DNA of 64,000 nucleotides. It comes from Zonotrichia leucophrys gambelii (Eukaryota > Chordata > Aves > Passeriformes > Passerellidae). Numbering within the stretch: the stretch's first letter is position 1; each line of letters begins with the position of its first letter. The stretch is taken from positions 14,596,857-14,660,856 of the forward strand of contig NC_088178.1 in NCBI RefSeq assembly GCF_028769735.1, in the 5' to 3' direction. Of this stretch, positions 50,359 to 60,385 are shown piece by piece. Both the position numbers and the translations under genes were made by a program. The notes under the pieces are model-generated. The model was not told the origin of the DNA. It did not search any database and saw only the letters and a program-made list of their open reading frames with translations.

Positions 50359-53300
50359 GTACGGCGGCCCCGCACGGGAGGGAGCCACCGCGCCTCATCC
50401 CGGCCTCTTTCGCTGCCTTGCTCTCTCTCCTTACTCAGGAGCTTCCAGCAGCTCCTCCCATCAGCCTCTATTGCACACCAGCCCAATGATACCCGCCCTT
50501 CCCTAAAGGGAGATGTTACGTGTTACAGTTTAAAATTTCCTTAAATAATTTTAAACACAAGTCTTGGAAACTCACCTGGGACATGAGTAAAACTGAGTAT
50601 TCCTGGCTTGTGTGTCATCATTAGTAACATCCCTGTATTTCGAATTTATGTAATATTTCAGTTAATGGATCCCTTTTGGTTCCCATACTACTTTGGAATT
50701 AATTTTTTTACAGTTATTACATTAGGCTGATGTGTACAAGACATGGGCCAAATGGTTAAGAGAATGCTTTATCTGAACAGATATATTCTGAGTATAACTA
50801 GACTTGAAAATTTTTCTTGGGCCTTGATTGGAATTTTGCCACAATTATTTACTCCATTCTTCAACTACTGTTTTCAATTGCTAGAAGTCACATGTAATCT
50901 TAATTGTGTGCAACCAAATACTTAGGAATGTGTCTGAATTAGTGCAGCCTTTAATAACAGATAATTTTCCAGTGTCTCAGAATTTTTTCCCATGCTAAAC
51001 TAAATTATCAAAAATGTAATACTGTATTGAATGAAGAGGGCATTTGGGGAGCTTTCTGTTGCATGACCCAGGCAAGGACTGGAAGCTGGTGGAGCCTTGC
51101 TTTCCAGCATGTGACCTTGGCTGCTTGTGGGTTATGGGGTATCTCATGATCCTTAGAGTATTCTGGGCTCCCAGCTACTTCCACTTTTGACCTCCTGAGA
51201 CCCTATCAAGATCTGGGAGGTGGGAAAAATGTGAGGTCAATTACTCCAAGCCTGTGCAGCTTTAGAGCACTGAAATTTGCCTGTAGCCCACTGCAGGGGT
51301 TTTTTTTCTTGCATCTGAAACCTCATGGAAGCTATTTAGGAGTGAGAATTCTGGCCCTGTTGGGTCACAGCTTCTGTAAATATTATGACCTAGAAGCTTA
51401 TGTTAATTTGGAAATAAAAACTATGGCATTTTTTCCAGTTGGCAGTGCAACAATTTTTGTATAAGCAATTTAATACTTCTCAGTGCATCAGCTGTGTATG
51501 AAACTTGTTTGGAACTTAAGCAAACATGGAAAATTTAAAGTTTGTGATAATATGTATAAATTGTATAATTCTGTCTCATATAAGTACTGAAACATTGTGG
51601 AAGAAAAGTAAGTGCTATTTCAGTGAGTAAGTGGGAAGTTAAGTAATTCCCATATCAGTAACCTTTATTAACAAAAAAAAAATAACTAATTGTTAAATTA
51701 ATACCTTTTGCTGCTGCATTTGTTGCAGTTCAATCTGTATTCACACACAGAACCATCTATAGACACGTTGTGTGTCAGTAGTCAAGGAACAGTGGGAAGC
51801 CAACAAGATAAATCCTTCAACAACAGTAGAACTTGGAGCAATCCCATTGAAAGAATTATATTAGTGAAGGACATCAGTCATGGTGACCACATAGAAGTAG
51901 TGGAGAGGGCAGCTGCTCTGGCATTGTGCTTGAGAGATGAAAATAAGTGGAGAAAAAGGTCACACAAAAAGTAGTAAATGAATATAGGAAAGAAAGGGGA
52001 CACTGTCACTCACCAGATTAGAGAATCACAGAAATGATAAAAATTATCTAGGAGGTTTTCTGGTTCAGGTTTTCAAAGGATTGTGAAAGTGCACCTATGT
52101 TCCTGTGCACATAATTTTTCTGTGCATAGTGTCTTGTATTTACAAAGCATAACTTGCAGCAAAGGCAGCAGAGGTTCTGGCAGGCACAGCCTCTTAGAGG
52201 CCAACTGCTGTGGCAGACAAGATAATCCAGCTGCAGTGGAAACATTTCAGAGCTCGCTGCAGGCTTTTATTGACTTGAGGAGGGGAAGAAAAAAAGATAA
52301 TCCAAATTTCATCTACAAAGTGGCTGTCTTTTGCCATTAGAGAATTTATGCATTGCTGAATCGTGTTCTGAAATTGCATCTTTTGTTGTGAGCAGTACTG
52401 AGTTTCCAATATATGGTTTAGACGAAAGGTTGGAAAATATGAGTTCATTCTAGAGCTCTCTTTTGCTGATACTCAGAGCACAGATAAAAGCTACTGCTGG
52501 TAGAGAATGGCAGCTTGGATGTGTGAAATAAGTGATTTTTGTTGCTGTAGTGCTATGTGCAATGCAGCAAAAGGCCACCTTTTTGCTAGTAGTAAGATTT
52601 GCTGATACAATTTTATTAGTGTGTCTCTGCTGCTAACAAAGAAGGTGCTATGTGAATGAGCTCTTTTGTTTGTCTTGATAGGCCATTAGCATTAAAACCT
52701 CAAGCAGGTTATAGCAGAAAGGAACCACAAAATAGGTAGAATTTCATTTCCAGATATTGAGCAAGGATTGTTGTGTTGTCATGTAGGGCTTTTGCTAATT
52801 TCAATAATGAAAAATTTCTGCCAAAGCATCACAGCTGTGCTTTAGAAAATTCTAGATTTTCTGAAGCAATTTTACATGGAGTAGAGATGTCCTATGATAC
52901 ATAGGTAGTAAAAGAAGAGAGAGGGAAAGCTAATATCAGAACAACAGAGGAGGAGTTTTAGCTGACTTGTCTGCAAAAAGACTCAGTATTTTTGATCCTT
53001 TCTCTAGTCAGTTAAAGGGCACAAAAGGTGTTGGTGCTGCCTGGAGAGCACCGAAGAACTAAGGGAAATACCAGACATTTGCCACAATTGACCTCATTTA
53101 TTTAGGGGCCTTGTAAAGAAGCAGAAGTTTTGCAGTGTGCATGAATGCAGATACTCTTCATAATTTAACCATATAAATATGTATCAGTGTAATACATGTC
53201 TTAGTGGATTCACTGAGTGTGTTTAGGAGAGACAGGCACAAGCCTGATTAGTTAATGTGACCATTAAACCTTGTAAAGTGTGTTACAGAAAACATCCGAC

Positions 53301-54219
53301 CCTGCCTTCTCTGAGGAAGTGCGCTTTCCTTCTTCGGGCTGTGCTGCAAATTAAGAGGATAAAGTGTTCCAAAATCTGAGAAGTTAAAAGTGTCCCTCCT
53401 CCCCCACTTCTCTCCCTTTTTTATGAGATCTGATTTAAAGTAAACTGACATAGCAACCAATTATATTTGGCAAATGGAGATAGAAAAGCAAACATTCAGA
53501 CTTCCTGGACAGGGAGTACAACTGGCAGCTTTCCTAAGAGTGAATAATAAAGTGCGTGTTGTCGTGTTCAGATGGGTAAAAGCTTGTTTACTGTCAATAG
53601 ATGAGATGTGCCCATTCTGAGCAGTTTTGGTTCAGTAACATGAGATACATGAAGCTGTTTACACGAAAAAGACAGATAGAGAATGCTTCTTCAATGATTG
53701 TTTACATTTCTTTACGTCCTTTTCTTGAATACTCTTTTAAAAAAAGCTTTGCTACAGTTTAGTTAGGTGTTGAGGAAATAAAATGCAGGAAAAATCAGCA
53801 AGTCCAGATGTAGTTGCTAGGCTGTGTGTTCATAACATCACTCTGATTTGGATTTTCTTTTTTCTTGAGAACATTGAGAGAGAATTTGTTATTGTTCAAG
53901 AAATGGTTATGGTGCATCAGAGCTGCTGATGTGCCCTAGAAATGAGGTGCTGCAGAGGCCATTGCAGTGGAAGGAAGGGGCCTTCCAAGCCAGACAGAAG
54001 GGAGGGTGCCTCCTAGGACACTTTCCAGAGGAGCCAGGAGAAGAGAGCGAGCCATTGGGTTTGCTGGGGACCGTGGCACTGCGCTTTCGCTTTACCATAA
54101 CATAAAACCAGCATGTGTTTGGCTTATAAATGAATTATGTTTAAATGCATACAGATTGTGTTGATGCGCTGGGGCTGCCCAAAGCTGTGTAACCATGTGG
54201 TTGTAGAACGGGTGACAGC

Positions 54220-54340
54220 AGAGCTGCAGGGGAGGCGGGGGCCGGGGGCCCTGCCGGGGGAGCCCCGCGGCCGCCCCTCCTCTGCCGCCCTCCCGAGCGG
54301 CTCTGCGGCCGGGCTGCGGCTCTGCGGCCCCCTCGCTGCC
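54220..54340. promoter_or_regulatory. Small CpG-rich island with G-quadruplex motif, intronic
   Basis: About 120 bases are strongly GC-rich with many CpG dinucleotides, standing alone in an AT-rich intron. The + strand has G-tracts at 54229-54232, 54237-54241, 54244-54248 and 54256-54260, separated by 4, 2 and 7 bases. This satisfies the usual G-quadruplex rule. A regulatory role is inferred from composition only, and no TATA box or defined start site is seen. Confidence 0.45.
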
Positions 54341-54612
54341 TCCTGATGCTTGTCTCTTGTTTAGTTTTAATGAAAGGGAGTTTGCTTATCGCTGCCTTTA
54401 TAAATATATCCTGTAGTACAAAAGGAAGGAAAACATGTACACAAACAACGGGAGGAGAAGGGAGCAAGTCGGGAGGGGAAGAAACATCCAAACAAGGCTT
54501 ATGAAAGCCTGTGCAGCACGATGACACATACTTTGATTTGATGCTGTTTATTCTGGGGGGTTGCAAAGCCACTTCCAAAGCAAGTTAAAGCTGAAACTTG
54601 TTTTTTTTGCAG

Positions 54613-54621
54613 ATGACTGGG
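54613..54621 (+). other. Candidate 9-nt microexon or start of an alternative terminal exon
   Basis: TTGTTTTTTTTGCAG is an excellent acceptor, followed by ATGACTGGG and then GTAAGA, a good donor. The 9-nt exon would be phase 1 to 1, inserting Asp-Asp-Trp between the transmembrane and tail exons without breaking the frame. Without use of that donor, the reading continues DDWGKILTCCL and stops at 54645-54647, giving a different short tail. There is no counterpart in the human exon structure I recall. Presence of the splice signals is direct, but use is unproven. Confidence 0.3.
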
Positions 54622-56504
54622 GTAAGATTCTGACCTGCTGCCTGTGAGCAGAAATCCGCGGCTCGTGTATGAGCTACAATAGTTATTTCTTACACTGGGA
54701 AAAACAGATTCAAAATCTGCTCACTAGAGTAAAATGCTGGACAGAATTGCTGAATTTAAAAACAAGATCTTCACATCTTTTTTAAAGTTTATTTGGCCTG
54801 CTGAGCGGTGTGGTTTAGTAGTTTAATTTGTTGGGTTTTTTCTGTGCTGCCCCTTCTTTCCTCCCCATTCCTAAACCAGTGGGGTGTAAGGAAAGAGCTG
54901 TGTGTTGTGGGGCTTTAAGTGCACTTCAGCTGTGGCTGTGGCTTGAGCTAGTAGCACATCTGCTGGGCTCCATTGCACAGAGCACTTGCAACCTCTGCTG
55001 TGAGAAATCCTCAGGCCTCCCTTGTTTGTTTGCAGCACCTCTGAGTACTGAGCAGCCTGCAGGAGGATATTTTGTGGCCTGAGACACAAAGCGTTAAAGG
55101 CGCATTTCCTCTGCAGCCCTTCCGAGAAGCTGGGCTCTGGCAGCTGGGCAGCAGCACAAGGGCATGGGGATGTGCCAGAGCAGCTCCTGTGGGAGGAAGC
55201 TGGCTCGTCCTTGCTCTGTAACCCTCTGGATGCAGGCGGTGCCTTCAGCCTGTCACTGAAGCAGTCACTGGGAAGTGGGATCTCTACCAAATCCTGAACA
55301 TGGAAGAAAAATTGGAGTGTGCAGACCTGACCCATGGCATCAGGTTCTGGATAACATAGGATAATGTGGAGCAGGAGAGCTGTGTCACCATAAGCTCATG
55401 AGGCAGGAGATGTGCTAGCCTCTGACTTTTCCTAATTGCTCTGCCCATGATTCCACAAATCATTTCCATCTTGCTGCTTTTCTGGGAAAGCAGCTGTGCT
55501 GGTTCTGGCTGCCACAGCAGGTCTGCAGCTCAGGCAGCAGTAGTGTGACTGTTGCTGCACTGAGATCACAGGTTCGCTTGCTGGAGATGAGCTCAAGGGA
55601 GGGGGCAGCTACAGTGCACATTATATAAACTTAAGTCTTGCCATCTGTTTTGAAGAGACTGTGTTGTAATATTGCTAAGGTTACAGACTTGAGCACTGTA
55701 ACTTTAAAAATGCCACAGTTATGGTTTCCTATGTGGCCTTATTATGATCTTTGAGGCATTACATGGCATAATTATTACTTTCGTGCTTAGTTGACAGCTG
55801 GATTTTTCCTTTCAATCCCAGCCACAGGTGCAGAACGGTGTGAGGAGACTCCAAGTGCTTGACTTGGCAATATAAATAGCGAAGGGGTTGTTGAGACATG
55901 CTCTCACTACAGGTTCTAAGTGCTGCACATACTGTGTAACTATAGGAAAACTTCCTGCATGTTGTGTTAGGAGTAAATCAAGTCAAGCTTTCAGGATAGC
56001 CTGTTGTTTTTCTACATGAAGAAAACTGGCTATGTCTCAGGATATGTGGTATCCACTGATGGAAGAAGATTGTTTTAAGCTACACTTTTAGTAAATATGC
56101 CGCTCTATAAACTGGCATTAAAACTAAAGCCTACATTTCCTGGCCTTTTTCCTGGAAACAGCAAAGCTGTAAAGTGTCTGAGTTGTGTAATAGGATCCAT
56201 CTTGAGTGACAGCTGACAACAGGAGATAGACAGTGTTGATCTTGGCAGTTTCCATCACTGCTTGTAAAATGCTCAAGGAAACAGCGCTGTTATTTTCCCC
56301 ATGTGCACAGCCATGCTGAGGTGCCAAAGTCTGGTAACATTTTCAGAGATACTCCAATTAAGGTCTGTTACCCAATATGTTAATTGCATAGGAAAACAAA
56401 CCACCAGAAGAGGAGGACTGGGAAGAAATGGGTTGTTGTTTTCTATGAGAACATTTTCAGTTTCCCTTCTCCTGACCCCACTTTTTCTCTTGCCTGTCCC
56501 TCAG

Positions 56505-56623
56505 GGGAGACAGCGGGAAGACAGCAGGTCCCTACATCGCCACCAGCCTCCGAGAACAGCAGTGCAGCCCACAGCATTGGCAGCACACAGAGCACCCCCT
56601 GCTCCAGCAGCAGTGCCACCTAA
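56505..56623 (+). CDS. TGFBR3: TGFBR3 exon 17 equivalent: cytoplasmic tail and stop
   Basis: The exon has 119 coding nt including TAA, with acceptor GCCTGTCCCTCAG/GGGAGA. It encodes GETAGRQQVPTSPPASENSS then AAHSIGSTQSTPCSSSSAT. The Ser/Thr-rich tail has no kinase. In mammals it is phosphorylated by the type II receptor, binds beta-arrestin-2 through a threonine in the GSTQST region, and binds the PDZ protein GIPC through its C-terminus. All but the final residues match the human tail I recall. The last three are Ser-Ala-Thr here and Ser-Thr-Ala in human. Confidence 0.98.
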
Positions 56624-57022
56624 CCCGGGGACACAGCCAGGGAGCAGCACAGGACTGTGGGGACATCGGACAGCAGCTTCTGAACGTTGAAAGGATCCGT
56701 TTGGTTGCTTCTGGAAAAAATGAGGAGGGATTTTTCTATGGGGGAAAAAAGACTGATTTTCTTTTGGGGAAGCCACTGTGTGTGTGAGTGTGTAAATGAG
56801 CACACAATGCATGAGTGAACACAGCCTGTTGGATCTTGTTAGCATGTTATGCTACATGTGACAAAGCTACTAATTTTACAGTACTGCAACCTGTTCTAGG
56901 GGTCTGTGGGCCCTCAATGTGAAATCTATGCCAGTTTGGAAAAATGCTGCTTTGTCTATATGATTTTTTCCTTTCCCTGAACCTTATCATTGACACAAGG
57001 TATTCATTAAGGGAATTCAGTC

Positions 57023-57310
57023 ATAGAATCACAGAATGGTTTGGGTTGGAAGGGACCTTAAAGATCATCTAGTTCCAACCCTCTCCCTGGGCAGGGACAC
57101 TTTCCACTAGACCAGGTTGCTCAAGCCCCATCCAATGTGCCTTTGAATACTTCTAGAGATGGGATATCCACAACTTCTCTGGGCAACCTGTTCAGGTCCT
57201 CACCACCCTCACAGTAAAGAGTTTTTTCCTAACATTTAATCTAAACCTCCCTATTTCAGTTTAAAGCCATTACTCCTTGTCCTATCACTACATAAGATAA
57301 GAACAAAGGT
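57023..57310 (-). mobile_element. CR1 LINE fragment in antisense, within the 3' UTR
   Basis: It begins with the reverse complement of the CR1 tail, TAGAATCACAGAATGGTTTG, followed by GGAAGGGACCTTAAAGATCA, TCTAGTTCCAACCC, GGGCAGGGACACTTTCCACT, AGACCAGGTTGCTCAAGCCC and GGGCAACCTGTTCAG. This is the classic minus-orientation CR1 3' end. It is less diverged than the copies at 4797 and 27857 and comes from a different subfamily. Confidence 0.93.
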
Positions 57311-60162
57311 GAACTTAGGTCAAAGGATTTCTCTTTTTCTGAGCAAGAAAGCATCAATGTCAGATCTCCTTGGTAAATAACATTTTATTATTCAGCTACA
57401 TTTAGCCTCTTTTGAATAATCTTTGTTTTTTCAGCTTACAGCTACAGCATCTCATTTGCTTTCCTGTTGTGTTTGCAGCTTCAGGTTTGTTCCAGGTATT
57501 TTTGTTATTATAGTCATTGATTTAGTAATTGGAAAAGAGCACACTCTAACATTCCCTCTCGTTTTATGGGCCAAAGCTCTTGTATAAGAGATTTTTTGAT
57601 CTGCTATACCAAAAACAGGCACACACAAACATTAAAACAAAGAATGGTCTTATGCACTAACATAGATGGGTGTGTACCTTTAATGGCAATGTCTTTATGC
57701 AAATAGATCTATATCAAGGTATACACAGCCTAACCACTTTACCAATTGGAAATTAGCACAGCATTCCTTCTATACATAAACATATAATCCATAAATAGAT
57801 ATATATTAAAAAAATAAAAACTGTCTTTTCAGTTTATAACAGTAGATAGAGGAGCTAAAAAAGTTGATTTGGTTCTAATCTTTTAGCTAGCCTAAATTCT
57901 CTTTGAAATAAGACATGGATTTGAGGGCACAAGGAATGTACAATAATGCCTGTTGTTTGCTATTCTCTGAAAATAGTTGTGCAGTTGTGTCAAACTGTTG
58001 TATGAATGCTATGATTGGATAGTCCCAAAGTAGTATCAGAATATGGAAATGGAAGAAGGGTACTAATTGTCACTATTTTTAGTGTCATTGCCTTATCTTC
58101 ACCTTCAAATTGATGCAAAATGAAAAGCAGAAAAAGACACTTTTAACATGTAATTGTTTGACTGTTTCTTGCCACTTTGTAATGTGTTCTACTGATCCTT
58201 CTTTGAGGAAGAGAGGGCATGGGTTTCCTCTAAGAATGAGATGAATAACTTTCATTAGTTGTAGTGAAGGTTACCTGTGCTCTGCAAGAGAGGAAGGGAC
58301 TTCATTACACTCGAGTGATAGTCTGCTCTGAAGTCTGAGCTGCAGATTTCTTACTGATTCTACACTTGTGCCTTGCTGATGCCAGGATAGTCCAAGTGCA
58401 ACATATGCAAAGATTTAAGTGCCAGGATCAGGCAGAGTGTTACTCACTTTAAATCAAATCTGTTACCAATCCTGCAAACCCCTCTGCAAGTGGGTAACTG
58501 CCCACCTTGTCCTCACTATTGGAAGCACGTGCTGGACTCTGAACCAGGGCTGGTCTCGGTATCACACATGCAAAGATATTTGATGCTGCAGGCCTGGTGA
58601 TGGGGACAGGGTGCCATGAAAGTGTGGTTACCCCTGCAGAAGGGTGTGCAGGGTGGCTCTGCTCCGAGCCGTGGGGAGGATGAATGTGCTGCCTGTGTGG
58701 TTGAAAAGAAAGCGCTTTGCCTAACCTTCAGCAGAATGTATTGTTAAAGCATATTCTATGTGTAAAGTCTTTAAAGATGTCTTCAAAGAAGACTAGAGTC
58801 TTTAACTTCAATCATAGCTATATTTTACTACATTAAATTTCTGTATAAAGATATATTTAAATGTTTAGATAAATGTAAGTTACTCTATATGAAATGTTTA
58901 ATTTCAATTACTGTGAAATTTACATATTTTGTAAATTCCTTTCCCCATTTTAACCCTTTCCTTCCCCAGATATTTTATTAAGTAGTTTCTCATAGGAAGT
59001 ATTAGATTTGGTTGTTGGGATGGACAGGTTGAAAAATTCTGTGTAAAATAGATAATTGTATATTTTTGAGAGAAACATGCTGCATTATCAGTCTTTTTAT
59101 CAAAACTTTAATCTAATTTTAGAATAATTTACAGATTTATATATACCATTGGATAAACCAAAAATATATAAAGGTCAAAGATTTGATTTGTTGACTTGTG
59201 TGTGAAATTCAGTTTGAATTAACTGAATGTGGTATACTCAGCTATTTAATTCAGCGGTTTTAATAGAACTGAGTTAATTGTCTGTTGGAGTTTACCAAAA
59301 TGGCACATGATTGCTTAGCAGATGGAAGAGTCATTTCTGCTTCAATAAAGAGAGAGAACCAAACCCAAACATTCCTAGTGAATAACTTTATAACAGAAGT
59401 GTGCAGTACTTTGCAGCAGCTGCTAAGCTGCCCTCAGCTCAGAGCCTGGCACAGCTCTGGTTTTACAGCAGCCATTAGTCAGCACTGCCCGTCTCTTTGT
59501 GTAGTGTGAGGTGCTGATTGCCACCTCTGCCCTGAGGGTTTCACCACGCTGGGCTAACATGGCAGAGCCCTGTGGGGCCTGGAGGCCAGGGAGACTCTGC
59601 TGTCCCAGCAGGGGTTTGCATGGATGGAGTCAGTGTTAATTTCAGCATGATGGAATCAACTGCGAAGGAACTTCTTATGTAAGATTGGGAGGACCGGGCT
59701 TCAAATGGACACCTTGTGCGTGTTAAAGCTATTAGGATACTTAAACTCCCAAGTAGACTGCTTGTTCTATCATGTGTTGTCTAATCACTAACTCTAACCT
59801 TTTAGTTTATTTGGTTTTGGACATTTCTACATTTGTGATTCAAGAGATCAGATCTTTCTGTGTTGGGCTATTTTTGTAGCATTTGCCACATGAAAATGGA
59901 TTTTGCAAAATGTCTGTAGATGCTGATGATTGTAACCTTCCCCCTGCTCTTTCCTAACCATTCCTCTCCTGTATGTTCTGTCTGTTATGTATATCTACCT
60001 CATGCTTCACAAGAAGACTGTACTGTTGGTTGTGCTGGCAGCCCTTCGTGTGAGGTGCCTGTTGTACCCTGTTGTTGTTTGTCATTCATCAGGATGTTCA
60101 CAGCGTTACCAGATCTTCGCTGCCCTGTCCTGACAGTTCCAAACACAATATTCTCACCTTTG

Positions 60163-60168
60163 AATAAA
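60163..60168 (+). terminator. Possible proximal poly(A) signal (AATAAA)
   Basis: AATAAA in CTTTGAATAAATAAGTAT, about 3.54 kb after the stop codon and followed by T-rich sequence. It could give a slightly shorter 3' end than the signal at 60358. Confidence 0.45.
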
Positions 60169-60357
60169 TAAGTATATTTCTTTTAGATGCAAATGCCAAA
60201 TCAAAGAATGGGAGAAATTTACTCCCTAAAACCTGTGGCCAGTCTGAACACCCAGTTTGTATTTCATATTGCATTCAGTATTTCAGAGCCTTGTGGAAAT
60301 GCGTAATTGTACAGTTTTGATAACCACAGTGTCATGTCATCTTAGTCTCTTGTGCAT

Positions 60358-60363
60358 AATAAA
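60358..60363 (+). terminator. Likely main poly(A) signal of TGFBR3 (AATAAA)
   Basis: AATAAA in GTGCATAATAAAGTATAT. A GT/T-rich stretch (ATGTCTGTCCTCGTGT) at 60405-60420 lies at the right distance to be the downstream element, which puts cleavage at about 60378-60390. Confidence 0.65.
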
Positions 60364-60385
60364 GTATATATCAATTTATTAATAA

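Larger units (their letters stand above)
50359..56504 (+). other. TGFBR3 intron 16 (6.1 kb)
   Basis: The last intron of the gene. It contains a GC/CpG-rich patch with a G-quadruplex motif (54220-54340) and a strong unexplained acceptor at 54612 with a nearby donor. Paired GATA-type motifs lie near 52220 and 52295. No transposon was recognised with confidence. Confidence 0.85.
12248..60385 (+). other. TGFBR3: TGFBR3 (betaglycan) gene, exons 4-17 equivalent, 5' part missing
   Basis: Betaglycan is a single-pass membrane proteoglycan. It captures TGF-beta ligands, inhibin and some BMPs and presents them to the signalling receptors. Fourteen exons in the window join in frame with all GT-AG splice sites, giving 759 residues. 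The order is the C-terminal part of the orphan domain, linker, ZP domain, stalk, transmembrane helix and a 40-residue tail. Exon phases are 0-0, 0-1, 1-2, 2-0, 0-1, 1-0, 0-0, 0-0, 0-0, 0-0, 0-1, 1-1, 1-1, then the terminal exon. The family assignment comes from many recalled blocks, such as EYGAVTSFTELKI, KKNFLSLNYLA, ENICPKDESVKFY and VPTSPPASENSSAAHSIGST. The first two coding exons (about 82 residues including the signal peptide) were not found. The 3' end is an estimate from a poly(A) signal. Confidence 0.97.
56624..60385 (+). other. TGFBR3: TGFBR3 3' untranslated region
   Basis: About 3.76 kb runs from the stop to the favoured poly(A) signal, comparable to the multi-kilobase 3' UTR of mammalian TGFBR3. 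It contains an antisense CR1 fragment (57023-57310). A long AT-rich part follows, especially 58740-59280, with ATTTA-type elements and a Pumilio-like TGTATATT at 59057-59064. The small open frames in it are not recognised as genes. The exact 3' end is inferred. Confidence 0.75.

Noticed and set aside
51708..51974. 88-codon open frame in the last intron with a lysine-rich end
   Set aside because: No recognisable domain, no splice-compatible boundaries in phase 1, and no link to the gene.
52020..52075. Possible antisense CR1 remnant (GAATCACAGAAATGAT)
   Set aside because: The match is short and is not followed by the usual GGAAGGGACCT block.
54141..54578. 145-codon minus-strand frame across the CpG-rich patch
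   Set aside because: It is Arg/Gly/Pro/Ala-rich, as expected from any frame through a GC island. It has no domain.
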